Positions 17,958 through 27,612 of a DNA stretch of 64,000 nt are shown one piece after another. Location: NCBI RefSeq assembly GCF_007846085.1, contig NZ_VOEJ01000002.1:489447-553446 (forward strand), written 5' to 3'. Origin of the DNA: Mucilaginibacter pallidiroseus. Lineage in GTDB: Bacteria; Bacteroidota; Bacteroidia; Sphingobacteriales; Sphingobacteriaceae. The notes under the pieces are model-generated. The model was not told the DNA's origin, searched no databases, and saw only the letters and a list, made by a program, of their open reading frames with translations. Made by a program: the position numbers and the translations under genes. The number at the start of each line of letters is the position of its first letter. Position 1 is the stretch's first letter.

Positions 17958-18755
17958 TTAAACATCAACGCTTATATCTCCCTGAAAAACCAACTCGGCG
18001 GGGCCCTCTAAAAATATGTTGTTAAACTTTTCGCCATCATAATTAAAGCGGATGTTTAAGTTTCCGCCAAGCACTTTTATAGGTGTGCTTATGCTTCCAA
18101 ATTGCTCGTTGTGCTTTGCCATGGCCAATGCAACCGCAGTAACTCCTGTACCGCAGGCATAAGTCTCGTTTTCTACACCGCGCTCAAACGTGCGCACGAA
18201 AAAGCCCTCTTCATCACGAACAGGTTCAACAAAGTTAACGTTGATGCCATTGGCTTTGTAAGTTGCGTTGTTACGTATGGCGTAACCATCGTTATAAACA
18301 TCTTTAACGTCCAGATCAGAGGTTAATTTCACATAATGCGGAGAGCCAGTATTAAGCACATATGCTTCACCATCGCGATTAATCGTATCTACATCAATCA
18401 TTTGCAGGCTTACCCAATTGCCCTCTGCTGAAATTTTGGCATGATGGGTACCGTCTGTAGCCAGAAATTTTGTCGTATCCGTAATAACACCTAAATGCTT
18501 CGCAAAGGCGACAATGCAACGGCCACCATTGCCACACATGCTGCCTTCGTTTCCATCGGCATTGTAATACACCATCTTAAAATCGTACCCGGCCTCATTT
18601 TCAAGCAGCATAAGGCCGTCGCCGCCTATACCAAAGCGCCTATCGCAAAGTGTTGCAACCGTTTGTTTATCAAGCGATTTTAATTCGTTATTACGGTTGT
18701 CGATTAAAACAAAATCGTTGCCTGCGCCTTGGTATTTGTAGAATGTTATCTGCAC
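17958..18755 (-). CDS. dapF: Diaminopimelate epimerase
   Basis: 265 aa, normal length. It converts LL- to meso-diaminopimelate for lysine and peptidoglycan synthesis in the cytoplasm. The two catalytic cysteines are visible: Cys74 in MCGNGGRC and Cys201 in ACGTGVTA. Substrate-binding GAGNDFV near the N-terminus and FERGVENET before the second Cys agree. The start codon is GTG at 18753-18755; an in-frame stop lies two codons upstream, so no ATG start is available. A TATCTTTG -7 box sits 22 nt upstream. The acyltransferase gene follows directly. Confidence 0.97.
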   Translation of the reverse strand: MQITFYKYQGAGNDFVLIDNRNNELKSLDKQTVATLCDRRFGIGGDGLMLLENEAGYDFKMVYYNADGNEGSMCGNGGRCIVAFAKHLGVITDTTKFLATDGTHHAKISAEGNWVSLQMIDVDTINRDGEAYVLNTGSPHYVKLTSDLDVKDVYNDGYAIRNNATYKANGINVNFVEPVRDEEGFFVRTFERGVENETYACGTGVTAVALAMAKHNEQFGSISTPIKVLGGNLNIRFNYDGEKFNNIFLEGPAELVFQGDISVDV

Positions 18756-18777
18756 GTGTTATAATGAGTATTTTACA

Positions 18778-18785
18778 CAAAGATA
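18778..18785 (-). promoter_or_regulatory. -7 promoter box TATCTTTG of dapF
   Basis: Exact TAnnTTTG match, 22 nt before the GTG start of dapF. No convincing -33 TTG lies upstream. Confidence 0.55.
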
Positions 18786-18865
18786 TAGATAAGCTGCCGT
18801 AACATTTATATGCCGAAGTTCATTTTAATTTAACAAATTTTAACAAAACATCATATAACTTATTG

Positions 18866-18897
18866 TTGATAATATCGTCTATATGGTATTAAATTTG
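18866..18897 (+). promoter_or_regulatory. Promoter of the DegP/DegQ-type protease gene
   Basis: TTG at 18866-18868, a 21-nt spacer and TAAATTTG at 18890-18897 form a full Bacteroidota sigma-A-type promoter. The leader to the ATG at 18939 is about 40 nt. Confidence 0.65.
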
Positions 18898-18938
18898 AAG
18901 TGCATACAGTATAACAGAAAAGAAGATTGAGAGAAAAT

Positions 18939-20471
18939 ATGAAAAAAGTAGGTTTAACATTATTGACTGCCTTTGTGGGCGGGGCTATGGCGTTAGGCGT
19001 GTACAAAGTGATGGAAAACAAGTACGACGACAGCCTTAGTATTGAAGATAAACAAAAAGTATATTTTGCAAGTAACAAGTCGGCTGCGGCATCAAACATG
19101 GTTTCATCGGCCGGCTCGGTAGATTTTACGCAGGCAGCTGCTGATGTAACACCTGCTGTGGTTTACATCCGTACTACTTACTCGTCGAAATCTAACGACA
19201 ACCAGGACCAGTTTGAGCAGATGTTCGGCCAGATGTTTGGCCAGCGCATGCAGCCAAGAGGCCCGCAAATGGCATCAGGCTCGGGTGTTATCATCTCGCC
19301 GGATGGCTACATTGTTACCAATAACCACGTTGTAGCTAAAGCCGAAAAGATCCAGATCACAACTAATGATCACCGAAGCTTTGAAGCTAAAGTAATTGGT
19401 ACCGACCCTAACACCGACCTTGCCCTGATCAAGATCAATGCTACTAACATGCCTATTGTAAAATTAGGTAACTCCGATGCGGTACGTGTTGGCGAGTGGG
19501 TATTGGCAGTGGGCAATCCTTTTAAACTCAACTCAACCGTTACAGCGGGCATTGTAAGTGCAAAAGGTCGTAACCTTGGTATTATTGGCCGTAACGAAGA
19601 CGAGGACAATCCTTTCCCGGTAAGCCAGCGTGAGCCATCTCTGAAAAAAGGTATTGAATCATTTATCCAGACTGATGCGGCCATTAACCCTGGTAACAGC
19701 GGTGGTGCATTAGTAAATACTGCAGGCGAATTGATCGGTATCAACGCAGCTATTGCATCGCACACAGGTTCATACGAAGGTTATGGCTTTGCTATTCCTA
19801 TCAACCTTGCCAAAAAGGTATTGAATGATATCAAAAAATATGGCGCCGTTAAACGTGGTTATGTGGGTATAAACTTTGCCGACCTTAGCGAGCCGGAAGC
19901 AGCAAAATCTGTTGGCAGCGATAAAACCAACGGTTTATACGTAAACAGCCTTGTTGACGGTGGTGGTGCTAAGCAAGCAGGTATATTGCCAGGCGATATC
20001 ATCGTTAAAGTTGAAGGTAACCCTGTTTACGAATCATCTGACTTGCAGGAACGTGTTGCACGTTTACAGCCAGGCGATAAAATCAACCTGACAGTTTTAC
20101 GAAACGGCAGCGAAAAATCTTTTGACGTAACGTTAAAAGCTGATGCCCCGGTAGAACGTACTGCTGCTGTATCAAAATCAGCAACAGAGTTGTTCAACAA
20201 ATTGGGCGCAAGCTTCCAGCCTTTGACTGCTGCACAAAAAAGCAAGTTCCGTGTAAACTCTGGTGTATTGGTTACCCAAGTTCGCCCGGGCGGCATATTT
20301 GCCGATACTGAAATACCTGTAGGATCTGTTATCACATCGATAAACAGGCAACCAGTTAACAGCATTAGCGATATGGATAAAGTAATCACCAGCATGCGTA
20401 ACGGCCGTTTGGTAATAAGCGGTAACTATCCGGATGGTGGCAGCTTTAACAACGTGTTTCAGTTACAATAA
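18939..20471 (+). CDS. DegP/DegQ (HtrA, Do) family periplasmic serine protease
   Basis: 510 aa. The start at ATG 18939 is preferred over an in-frame TTG 12 nt earlier because the uncleaved-anchor or signal helix (KKVGLTLLTAFVGGAMALGV) begins here. The trypsin-like domain has the full triad: His130 (TNNHVV), Asp160 (NTDLALI) and Ser254 (PGNSGGA). Two PDZ domains follow: the first contains GLYVNSLVDGGGAKQAGILPGD and the second GVLVTQVRPGGIFAD. The LA loop has a Gln/Met-rich insert (residues 88-112). It degrades or chaperones misfolded envelope proteins. A terminator follows at 20492. Confidence 0.95.
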   Translation: MKKVGLTLLTAFVGGAMALGVYKVMENKYDDSLSIEDKQKVYFASNKSAAASNMVSSAGSVDFTQAAADVTPAVVYIRTTYSSKSNDNQDQFEQMFGQMFGQRMQPRGPQMASGSGVIISPDGYIVTNNHVVAKAEKIQITTNDHRSFEAKVIGTDPNTDLALIKINATNMPIVKLGNSDAVRVGEWVLAVGNPFKLNSTVTAGIVSAKGRNLGIIGRNEDEDNPFPVSQREPSLKKGIESFIQTDAAINPGNSGGALVNTAGELIGINAAIASHTGSYEGYGFAIPINLAKKVLNDIKKYGAVKRGYVGINFADLSEPEAAKSVGSDKTNGLYVNSLVDGGGAKQAGILPGDIIVKVEGNPVYESSDLQERVARLQPGDKINLTVLRNGSEKSFDVTLKADAPVERTAAVSKSATELFNKLGASFQPLTAAQKSKFRVNSGVLVTQVRPGGIFADTEIPVGSVITSINRQPVNSISDMDKVITSMRNGRLVISGNYPDGGSFNNVFQLQ

Positions 20472-20491
20472 CCGAATACAAATGATTGATG

Positions 20492-20522
20492 AAAACCCTG
20501 GCCTAATTGGCCGGGGTTTTTT
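20492..20522 (+). terminator. Intrinsic terminator of the protease gene
   Basis: Stem AAAACCCTGGCC/GGCCGGGGTTTT (one G-T pair) with a 5-nt loop TAATT, continuing in T-residues, 20 nt after the stop codon. Confidence 0.85.
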
Positions 20523-20573
20523 ATTTAAAATTGGCAAAGTTAATCCTTATAGTACATGAAGTAAATCGATAAA

Positions 20574-20751
20574 ACCTATCTAAAGCGCTCAATTGGAAAC
20601 GGTCATGCCGAAGTATTTCGGCATCTCACAGATAGGTAACGATATTACAGGAAGTCACTTTACGAAACTCACAAATTATGTGTTCGGCTGCGTTTGACTT
20701 ATGTTGCTCTCTATCTTGCTAATGAGATGCTGATATAAATCCAACATGACC
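20574..20751. repeat. REP-like inverted pair in the gene-free 374-nt interval
   Basis: The stretch 20472-20845 holds no gene. Besides two terminators it contains a perfect hairpin ATGCCGAA-GTAT-TTCGGCAT (20605-20624), itself enclosed by ACCTATCT (20574-20581) and AGATAGGT (20630-20637). A degenerate inverted partner lies at 20723-20751 (TGAGATGC ... ACATGACC). The two halves, GTCATGC...GCATCTCA and its reverse, form a BIME-like pair of the kind scattered through Sphingobacteriaceae genomes. Family membership is from memory and unverified. Confidence 0.55.
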
Positions 20752-20797
20752 ATGAAAGCCTGAATACATGTGATAGTATTAAAGTCTCCACAAACAA

Positions 20798-20823
20798 AAA
20801 GGACGGCTAATTAGCCGTCCTTT
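20798..20823 (-). terminator. Intrinsic terminator of the rimP-nusA-infB operon
   Basis: Perfect inverted repeat AAAGGACGGCTAA/TTAGCCGTCCTTT, with further T-residues on the - strand, 22 nt beyond the infB stop. Confidence 0.85.
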
Positions 20824-20845
20824 AATATTATAGCATAAGTAAGTA

Positions 20846-23791
20846 TTAAGCTAACTTACGTTTAACTTCAACGTTTTCGTAAGCTTCAACAATGTCACCT
20901 ACTTCGATGTTGTTGTAGTTGGCTATATTCAACCCACACTCGTAACCCTGGTTAACCTCTTTCACGTCATCTTTAAAGCGTTTCAGTGAAGCAAGTTCGC
21001 CGGTATGAATCACAACACCATCACGGATGATGCGGATCTTGCTGTTGCGGTTAATTTTACCATCAAGTACCATACAGCCAGCAATAGTACCCACCTTGCT
21101 AATCTTGAATGTTTCACGTATCTCCACGTTGGCAACAATCTTCTCTTCAAAGGTTGGTGCAAGCATACCTTCCATCGCCGCTTTTATCTCGTTGATCGCA
21201 TCGTAAATGATCGAGTAAAGCCTGATATCAATCTGCTCTGCTTCGGCCAGTTTACGGGCACCACCTGAAGGGCGTACCTGGAAACCGATGATGATCGCAT
21301 CAGATGCAGAAGCCAGCAATACGTCCGACTCGGAGATCTGACCAACAGCTTTTGATATGATATTAACCTGTATCTGCTCGGTTGAAAGTTTAAGTAATGA
21401 ATCGGACAATGCCTCGATTGAACCATCCACGTCACCTTTAACAATAATGTTAAGCTCCTTAAAGTTACCAACTGCCAAACGGCGGCCAATTTCATCAAGT
21501 GTGATGTGTTTCTGGGTACGTAAGCCTTGCTCGCGCTGTAACTGTAAACGTTTGTTTGCAATTTCGCGTGCTTCCGGTTCGGTATCAAGCGCGTTAAACT
21601 TATCGCCCGCGGTTGGTGCACCCTGCATACCCAACACCTGTACCGGTGTTGACGGGCCTGCCGATTCAACTCTTTGTCCGCGTTCGTTTGTTAATGCTTT
21701 AACACGGCCGCTATAGCAACCTGCTAATATCGCATCACCCACTTTAAGGCGGCCTGCCTGTACCAATATGGTAGTAACAATACCACGGCCCTTATCTAAA
21801 GCAGCCTCAATAACGGTACCTACAGCACGTTTGTTAGGATTAGCTTTAAGTTCGAGCAACTCGGCCTCAAGCAATACTTTCTCTAACAACAGGTCAACAT
21901 TCAGGCCGCTTTTGGCTGATATTTCCTGTGTTTGATATTTACCGCCCCATTCCTCAACCAATATGTTCATGGCAGACAACTGCTCACGCACCTTATCGGC
22001 ATTGGCGCCCGGTTTGTCCATTTTATTGAATGCAAATATGATTGGGGCACCTGCAGCCTGCGCGTGGTTTATGGCCTCGCGAGTTTGCGGCATCACGCTA
22101 TCGTCTGCAGCAATAACAATGATAACAATATCTGTTACCTGTGCACCCCTTGCACGCATAGCAGTAAACGCTTCGTGACCCGGTGTATCCAGGAAGGTAA
22201 TTTTACCCTTGTTCTCTGGCAATGTTACTTCATAAGCACCGATGTGCTGGGTTATACCACCAGCTTCGCCGCCTATTACATTTGTTTTGCGTATAAAATC
22301 CAGCAATGATGTTTTACCGTGGTCAACGTGGCCCATAATGGTCACGATAGGTGCACGTGGTATCAGGTCTGCAGGATCATCAGGCTGATCAAGGTTGGCC
22401 TCTTCATCCTGTGGCTTAACAAACTCTACCTGGAAACCAAACTCATCAGCAACAATGCTTAAAGTTTCGGCATCCAACCGCTGGTTGATGGATACGAACA
22501 TGCCCAGGCTCATACATGTAGAGATAATCTGCGTAACAGATACATCCATCATGAGCGCAAGTTCATTCGCGGTCACAAACTCGGTTACCTTAAGTACCCT
22601 TGATTGTGCATCCTGCTCCATTGCCAATTCTTCGGCACTTGCTGCAACGTCATCACGTTTTTGACGACGGAATTTTGCACGTTGCGCAAATTTGCCAGAC
22701 TTACCTGCACCGCTTAAGCGTGCAAGTGTAGCCTTTATCTGGTCTTGTATATCTTTTTCTGAAGGCTCTTCTTTAGGGCCTGTGCTTGGCGGTGCGTTGC
22801 GGTTGTTCCTGAAATCCGGACGGCCACCACCACCCTGCGGTGCAGGCGGACGGTTCCTGAAATCCGGACGGTTTGGATTGATGGTGCCGCTTGGCGGTTG
22901 CTGTTGTGGGCTACCACCTTCCTTGCGCTTGCGTTTACGCTTATGGTCGGCATTGTTACCGGCATTATTTGATGAAGACGCCACCGGACCACGTTTTTGC
23001 GGATCAACAGGCAGTTGTATCTTACCAATAATTTTAGGGCCGGATAAACGCTCGGCATTTGCACGTATAACCTCATCATCAGCAGCCGGGGTATTCTCTG
23101 GCGCTGCTGGTGTAGCCGCAGGCGTTGATGTTGCAGCAACAGGCTCTGCCGGGGCAGGCGTTGAAGCTACTGGCTCCGCTTTAGGTGCTTCAACCGGTTT
23201 TGCAGGCTCGGCAACGGGCTTTGGTGTTTCGGCAACCGGTGCAGCAGGAGCTGGCTCCGGTGCTTTAGGTGCCTCGGCAACAGGCTCGGGCTTTGGTGCC
23301 TCAACGGGAGCTGGCGCAGCAGCCGGTTTTGCCGGCTCGGCAGGCTTTTCGGCTGCCGGGTTTTTGCCCAGGTTGTTAAGGTCAATCTTTCCTACCACTT
23401 TTACACCAGGTAGCGCATCACTGCGGTCGTCAGTTTTTGGCTGTGCAGGCTCGGCAGGTTTAGGTGCCGGGTTGCTGTATCCGGTGTTCTTGATCAGGAT
23501 CTCTTCGTTCTCAAAGTCCTTTGAACGCCTGTTCTCTACAGGTTTTTCAGGAGTTTGGCCCGCTTCGTCTTTTCTGATCTTTCCGATACTGATCTGCTTG
23601 GCTTCCTCCTTAATAATCTTGTCGACAGCAAATTCCTTTAACAAGGCTGTGTACATGTCATTATCCAGCTTCGCCATTGGTTGCTTTTCAACTTTGTAAC
23701 CTTTAGACGCGAGGAAATCGACAATGGTACCCATACCAATGTTCAATTCTTTTACCGCTTTAATTAATTTTATGGATTTGTCTTCTGACAT
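20846..23791 (-). CDS. infB: Translation initiation factor IF-2
   Basis: 981 aa. It brings initiator tRNA to the 30S subunit and hydrolyses GTP on subunit joining. The N-terminal IF2_N motif ([21 protein letters not shown]) is followed by a long low-complexity linker: about 100 residues rich in Pro, Ala, Lys and Glu (near 145-245), then a basic Arg/Gly/Pro/Asn-rich part. A second IF2_N-like module sits near residue 400. The G domain starts near residue 490 with GHVDHGKTS, then DTPGHEAF and NKMDKPGA; domains II-IV follow. Long repetitive linkers are usual for this phylum. Last gene of rimP-nusA-infB, with an extra -7 box before it. Confidence 0.98.
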   Translation of the reverse strand: MSEDKSIKLIKAVKELNIGMGTIVDFLASKGYKVEKQPMAKLDNDMYTALLKEFAVDKIIKEEAKQISIGKIRKDEAGQTPEKPVENRRSKDFENEEILIKNTGYSNPAPKPAEPAQPKTDDRSDALPGVKVVGKIDLNNLGKNPAAEKPAEPAKPAAAPAPVEAPKPEPVAEAPKAPEPAPAAPVAETPKPVAEPAKPVEAPKAEPVASTPAPAEPVAATSTPAATPAAPENTPAADDEVIRANAERLSGPKIIGKIQLPVDPQKRGPVASSSNNAGNNADHKRKRKRKEGGSPQQQPPSGTINPNRPDFRNRPPAPQGGGGRPDFRNNRNAPPSTGPKEEPSEKDIQDQIKATLARLSGAGKSGKFAQRAKFRRQKRDDVAASAEELAMEQDAQSRVLKVTEFVTANELALMMDVSVTQIISTCMSLGMFVSINQRLDAETLSIVADEFGFQVEFVKPQDEEANLDQPDDPADLIPRAPIVTIMGHVDHGKTSLLDFIRKTNVIGGEAGGITQHIGAYEVTLPENKGKITFLDTPGHEAFTAMRARGAQVTDIVIIVIAADDSVMPQTREAINHAQAAGAPIIFAFNKMDKPGANADKVREQLSAMNILVEEWGGKYQTQEISAKSGLNVDLLLEKVLLEAELLELKANPNKRAVGTVIEAALDKGRGIVTTILVQAGRLKVGDAILAGCYSGRVKALTNERGQRVESAGPSTPVQVLGMQGAPTAGDKFNALDTEPEAREIANKRLQLQREQGLRTQKHITLDEIGRRLAVGNFKELNIIVKGDVDGSIEALSDSLLKLSTEQIQVNIISKAVGQISESDVLLASASDAIIIGFQVRPSGGARKLAEAEQIDIRLYSIIYDAINEIKAAMEGMLAPTFEEKIVANVEIRETFKISKVGTIAGCMVLDGKINRNSKIRIIRDGVVIHTGELASLKRFKDDVKEVNQGYECGLNIANYNNIEVGDIVEAYENVEVKRKLA

Positions 23792-23818
23792 TTAATAAGT
23801 TTTCTCCGCTAATTATCG

Positions 23819-23826
23819 CAAAAATA
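23819..23826 (-). promoter_or_regulatory. Possible internal promoter -7 box TATTTTTG before infB
   Basis: Exact TAnnTTTG in the 60-nt nusA-infB gap, 27 nt before the infB ATG. It may allow extra infB transcription. No good -33 TTG is seen. Confidence 0.4.
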
Positions 23827-23851
23827 CGATTTTTTATTTGTGTTGTGTTGT

Positions 23852-25087
23852 TTATTCAAACTCTGCTTGCAGAATTGACAGCACTTCTTTCACTGTTTCT
23901 TCTTCAAGGTCGGTACGCTTAACCAATTCACCAACGCTTAGTGCCAATACCGACTTCGCAGTATCTAAACCAACGCGTTTGAATTCGTCAATTATCCAGC
24001 CGTCAATCTCATCAGAGAATTCTTCGATGTCCACATCCTCATCATGCTCATCTGCTTCACGGTAAACATCAATTTCATAACCTGTCAATTTACCTGCCAG
24101 TTTAATGTTGTGACCACCACGACCGATAGCTAATGATACCTGATCGGGCTTTAAATATACCGCTGCCGTTTTTTTCTCGTCATCTAATTTAATAGATGTG
24201 ATTTTAGCAGGCGATAATGCACGCTGAATGTATAGCTGAATGTTGTTTGTGTAGTTAATAACGTCGATATTCTCGTTTTTCAACTCACGCACAATACCAT
24301 GAATACGTGATCCTTTCATACCTACGCAGGCACCAACCGGATCGATACGGTCATCATAAGATTCTACTGCAACTTTTGCACGCTCGCCCGGTTCACGAAC
24401 AATTTTTTTGATGGTTATTAAACCGTCAAAAATCTCCGGAACCTCAAGCTCGAACAAACGCTGTAAAAACTCAGGAGCAGTACGCGAGATGATGATCTTA
24501 GGGTTGCTGTTCATCATATCAACCTTGCTAACCACCGCCCTTACGCTGTCGCCTTTTTTAAAGTAGTCGGCAGGTATTTGCTCGGTTTTAGGTAACAAAA
24601 GCTCATTGCCTTCATCATCAAGCACCAAAGTTTCTTTTTTCCAAACCTGGTAAACCTCGCCGGTAACAATCTCGCCAACGCGGTCTTTGTATTTTTTAAA
24701 GATCTCGTCTTTTTCCAGTTCAAGGATTTTTGATACTAGTGTTTGGCGTGCAGCCAGTATAGCACGGCGGCCAAAGCTCTCTAGAGTGATCTGCTCGATA
24801 AAGTCGTCACCAACTTCTAAATCCGGGTCAACTATGTGGGCCTCGGCAAGTTCAATTTCCAGGTCATCGTCTTCAGAGAAACCGTCTTCCATAACGGTAC
24901 GTGTGCGCCAAATCTCCAAATCCCCGTTATCGGTGTTCACAATAACGTCGCAATTCTCATCAGTACCGTATTTCTTCCTGATCATGCTTCTGAAAACATC
25001 TTCCAGAACGCTCATCATGGTTGGGCGGTCAATGTTCTTAAAGTCCTTAAACTCCTGAAAAGAATCAATTAAATTAATATTGCTCAT
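23852..25087 (-). CDS. nusA: Transcription termination/antitermination factor NusA
   Basis: 411 aa. It binds RNA polymerase and nascent RNA to control pausing, termination and antitermination. Order of domains: NusA N-terminal domain (about 1-130), S1 domain (about 135-200, GEIVTGEVYQVWKKE), KH1 and KH2 (about 230-345; VGACVGMKGSRI and LAIGRGGHNIKLA carry the GxxG loops) and a short C-terminal helix-hairpin-helix region. It lacks the long AR1/AR2 repeats of E. coli NusA, as expected outside gammaproteobacteria. It starts 4 nt after rimP. Confidence 0.98.
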   Translation of the reverse strand: MSNINLIDSFQEFKDFKNIDRPTMMSVLEDVFRSMIRKKYGTDENCDVIVNTDNGDLEIWRTRTVMEDGFSEDDDLEIELAEAHIVDPDLEVGDDFIEQITLESFGRRAILAARQTLVSKILELEKDEIFKKYKDRVGEIVTGEVYQVWKKETLVLDDEGNELLLPKTEQIPADYFKKGDSVRAVVSKVDMMNSNPKIIISRTAPEFLQRLFELEVPEIFDGLITIKKIVREPGERAKVAVESYDDRIDPVGACVGMKGSRIHGIVRELKNENIDVINYTNNIQLYIQRALSPAKITSIKLDDEKKTAAVYLKPDQVSLAIGRGGHNIKLAGKLTGYEIDVYREADEHDEDVDIEEFSDEIDGWIIDEFKRVGLDTAKSVLALSVGELVKRTDLEEETVKEVLSILQAEFE

Positions 25088-25091
25088 TTCT

Positions 25092-25556
25092 TTACTTGAA
25101 TGATATTAAAACTTTTGTTTCTGCTATTTTATCTGTAGGTATAACGGCTTCAGCAATTTCGGCCTTTTTACCTTTTTGTTTTATAGTTTCTTCAATGGTG
25201 ATGGAGTCGTCGCCGGCTAGTAACAGTTTGCCTTCGCGCTTTGTTCCGTCGTCCATCTTAATAGATAAAGTACGGCCAATGTTTTTGGTGTACTGCCTTG
25301 GTAAAGTAAGCGGCGTATCAATGCCCGGTGATGACACCTCTAAATTATAAGGCGTATCAATCAAGTTTTCTTCTTCCAGATGGAAACCCACATGGCGGCT
25401 TACGGCTACACAATCTGCAATACCTATCCCGTTATCTCCGTCAACAAGCACTATCAGCTTGCCGTTGCTATGCATAGTTGCGCTTACCAAAAACAGGTTA
25501 GGCATATCTGCAATCTTCTCGTTTACCAGTTCTGTAACTCTCTTTTCAATATTCAT
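25092..25556 (-). CDS. rimP: Ribosome maturation factor RimP
   Basis: 154 aa, normal length. RimP helps assemble the 30S subunit. N-terminal alpha/beta domain (LFLVSATMHSNGKLIVLVDGDNGIGIADC) and a C-terminal SH3-like domain are present; YNLEVSSPGIDTPLT is the diagnostic motif. It is first in rimP-nusA-infB, the standard order. The ATG is about 30 nt after the upstream terminator hairpin, so its promoter must lie in 25557-25590, which has no exact TAnnTTTG box. Confidence 0.96.
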   Translation of the reverse strand: MNIEKRVTELVNEKIADMPNLFLVSATMHSNGKLIVLVDGDNGIGIADCVAVSRHVGFHLEEENLIDTPYNLEVSSPGIDTPLTLPRQYTKNIGRTLSIKMDDGTKREGKLLLAGDDSITIEETIKQKGKKAEIAEAVIPTDKIAETKVLISFK

Positions 25557-25586
25557 TACCGTTGCGATAATTTGATTGATAAAATA

Positions 25587-25614
25587 AAAGAGGGGGCAAT
25601 TGCCCCCTCTTTTT
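25587..25614 (-). terminator. Intrinsic terminator between the lipoprotein gene and rimP
   Basis: Perfect palindromic stem AAAGAGGGGGCAA/TTGCCCCCTCTTT with T-rich sequence on the - strand. It ends the Lrp-lipoprotein transcript just before rimP. Confidence 0.82.
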
Positions 25615-25661
25615 CTCGATTATGATGCAAATATAGTTAAATAAATTAATTTTTCAAATGC

Positions 25662-26081
25662 TTATTGCTTAAAAATCAAATCGGTAAATGGTATTTGCCC
25701 TGCCTTTAACCGCCCGGTTACCAAATCGGCAAGGCGGCTATCCTGGTTATACCGGTATGCTCGTACAAAATAAACAGTGCCTATTACAAAAGGTGTATCA
25801 GGCTTAAATATAAGCACATTGTTTTTTACAGTGTACCGGCCCGGCTGCACAGGCTGCAGGCTTTTAAGCGTGGTGTCGGGAGGCATTTTGTAAACAGGCA
25901 CAAGGCTTTGCCAAACCGCTTGCGATGAATCGCGGGCCATATCTGCAAGTATCTCATTATCGATACCGCTGATCTGCAAATGCTGTTTCTGATTTACGAG
26001 ACTTATTGTGATAGCAGGCTGGTTTACACTGGTTGTGCAACCGGCAAACGCAAATAATATAAGCACTATATATTTCTTCAT
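25662..26081 (-). CDS. Small lipoprotein of unknown function
   Basis: 139 aa. MKKYIVLILFAFAGC is a lipoprotein signal with lipobox FAGC (Cys15), so the mature protein is likely to be lipid-anchored in the envelope. The rest looks like a small beta-rich domain resembling an Ig-like strand pattern (GRYTVKNNVLIFKPDTPF); no family is recognised. The ATG overlaps the stop of the upstream Lrp-family regulator (ATGA), so they are cotranscribed and probably translationally coupled. A connection to that regulator's function is not established. Confidence 0.75.
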   Translation of the reverse strand: MKKYIVLILFAFAGCTTSVNQPAITISLVNQKQHLQISGIDNEILADMARDSSQAVWQSLVPVYKMPPDTTLKSLQPVQPGRYTVKNNVLIFKPDTPFVIGTVYFVRAYRYNQDSRLADLVTGRLKAGQIPFTDLIFKQ

Positions 26082-26572
26082 TTATTATTGACGGCTTTTA
26101 CCACGGCATCCGGCATAGGCAAAGTAAGCCCGCTTTTAACGATATCCATACAGATGGATGATTTGAACCTTTGTATACCCGGATTATTAAAGAACAACTG
26201 GTGAGTAAGCGTTTCGTACTCTTTCATGGTATGTACAACAACAACCAGCATAAAGTCGGCCTCGCCCGTAACATAATAGCATTGCTGAACCTGCGGTGTT
26301 TGCCTAAACTTAAGCTTGGTTTTATTAACCAGTTCCACTTTATCGGTTTCCATTTCCACCTGCACAATTATTGTTATCAGGGGTCCTAAAAGCTCGGGAT
26401 TTAACAAGGCCATATCGGCGCTGATCATGCCAAGCTCGCGCATACGCACTATGCGGCGCTGCACAGCCGGTGCCGATAGGCCAATAGCGTTACCTATATC
26501 GCGCTGCGAGGTGAGGTTATTTTTCTGTAATACTTCTAAAATGCGGTAATCTAACGTATCAAAGGCTTCCAT
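26078..26572 (-). CDS. Lrp/AsnC-family transcriptional regulator
   Basis: 164 aa. N-terminal winged helix-turn-helix (DTLDYRILEVLQKNNLTSQRDIGNAIGLSAPAVQRRIVRM) and C-terminal RAM effector domain (YYVTGEADFMLVVVV) are typical of Lrp/AsnC feast-famine regulators, which sense amino acids. The ATG at 26570-26572 is preferred over an in-frame TTG 18 nt earlier because family proteins start just before the HTH. It is divergent from an EamA-type exporter gene, a common pairing in which the Lrp protein controls export of an amino acid; this regulatory link is inferred. Confidence 0.9.
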   Translation of the reverse strand: MEAFDTLDYRILEVLQKNNLTSQRDIGNAIGLSAPAVQRRIVRMRELGMISADMALLNPELLGPLITIIVQVEMETDKVELVNKTKLKFRQTPQVQQCYYVTGEADFMLVVVVHTMKEYETLTHQLFFNNPGIQRFKSSICMDIVKSGLTLPMPDAVVKAVNNK

Positions 26573-26642
26573 CAAGCCCAATGTACGCAATAAACTTGCG
26601 CAATTGGGTCTAAAACGAGCAATAAATGCACAGTAAGCAATT

Positions 26643-26650
26643 TATTTTTG
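26643..26650 (+). promoter_or_regulatory. -7 promoter box TATTTTTG, 4 nt before the EamA start
   Basis: Exact TAnnTTTG ending 4 nt before the ATG at 26655. This predicts transcription starting at the ATG itself, a leaderless mRNA. Confidence 0.6.
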
Positions 26651-26654
26651 CGCC

Positions 26655-27560
26655 ATGGCAACAAAGATCAATACAAGAGGTATAACAATGGCGCTTATAG
26701 CGGCTACGTTATGGGGCGTATCGGGCACATGCGGGCAATTTTTATTTCAACAACGTAACATAAGTGTGGAGTGGCTTATGTCGGTACGGATGCTTGGCGC
26801 TGGCGGCATTTTGCTTATTGCGGCTATTATAAAGCGTGATAAGGACGTATTAAACGTATGGACCGAAAGACAATACCGCAATAAACTACTTGGCTTTGGC
26901 ATATTGGGGATGCTTACGGTACAATACACCTATTTTGCTGCCATAAAATATTCTAATGCGGCTACTGCAACCATCCTGCAGTTTTCGGCTCCGGTTATTA
27001 TTGCTGTTTATCTTGCCTTAAGGCATAAGCAGCGCCTGGTGCTTCAGGAATACCTGGCCATATCGCTGGCGGTACTGGGCACCTTGCTATTGGTTACGCA
27101 TGGCAACCTGCATTCGCTTAACCTTTCGCCGCTTGCATTTTTTTTTGGTATGGCATCAGCAATTAGCCTGGCTATTTATACGCTTTTACCGGTTACTTTG
27201 CTTAAAAAATACAGTGCCATGAGCGTTATAGGCTGGGGATTGTTTATTGGCGGTTTGGCCATATCACTTGTAAGGGCACCCTGGCATATTGATGGCATTT
27301 GCGATAACTACACCTATGGCTGCGTGGCCTTTGTGGTGATATTTGGCACCCTCATCCCTTTTTATTTGTATCTGAAAGCTGTACATCTTATTGGCGGGCA
27401 AAAGGCCAGTCTATTGACATCGGCCGAGCCGCTTTCGGCAACCTTTGTATCAGTTGTTTTACTTGGAATTTCATTTCAACTGATGGATTGGCTGGGCGCT
27501 TTGCTCATCATTGCCACGGTGTTTATCCTTTCGTTTAAAAAAGTTACCGCCGAAGCTTAA
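26655..27560 (+). CDS. EamA/DMT-family transporter
   Basis: 301 aa, ten hydrophobic segments arranged as two EamA halves (first half begins TRGITMALIAATLWGVSGTCGQFLF, second LSPLAFFFGMASAISLAIYTLL). This size and fold match inner-membrane metabolite exporters of the drug/metabolite superfamily, such as RhaT/YdcZ-like amino-acid or amine exporters. The substrate is unknown; the divergent Lrp regulator points to an amino acid or derivative. A bidirectional terminator follows. Confidence 0.9.
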   Translation: MATKINTRGITMALIAATLWGVSGTCGQFLFQQRNISVEWLMSVRMLGAGGILLIAAIIKRDKDVLNVWTERQYRNKLLGFGILGMLTVQYTYFAAIKYSNAATATILQFSAPVIIAVYLALRHKQRLVLQEYLAISLAVLGTLLLVTHGNLHSLNLSPLAFFFGMASAISLAIYTLLPVTLLKKYSAMSVIGWGLFIGGLAISLVRAPWHIDGICDNYTYGCVAFVVIFGTLIPFYLYLKAVHLIGGQKASLLTSAEPLSATFVSVVLLGISFQLMDWLGALLIIATVFILSFKKVTAEA

Positions 27561-27577
27561 TCCAGTACTTATAAACT

Positions 27578-27609
27578 AAAAAGGCTGCAATTGATGTTGC
27601 AGCCTTTTT
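27578..27609. terminator. Bidirectional intrinsic terminator
   Basis: Stem AAAAAGGCTGCAA/TTGCAGCCTTTTT with a 6-nt loop. T-runs on both strands serve the EamA gene (+) and the convergent S9 peptidase gene (-). Confidence 0.85.
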
Positions 27610-27612
27610 TTG

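Noticed and set aside
20524..20797. tRNA or small ncRNA gene in the 374-nt gap
   Set aside because: No cloverleaf, CCA end or anticodon arm could be placed; the hairpins fit the REP-like pair better.
22692..23699. 335-codon open frame on the + strand opposite infB
   Set aside because: It is antisense to the Pro/Ala-rich linker of IF-2. Its Gly/Ala/Ser-rich composition is the mirror of that low-complexity DNA, and it has no promoter.
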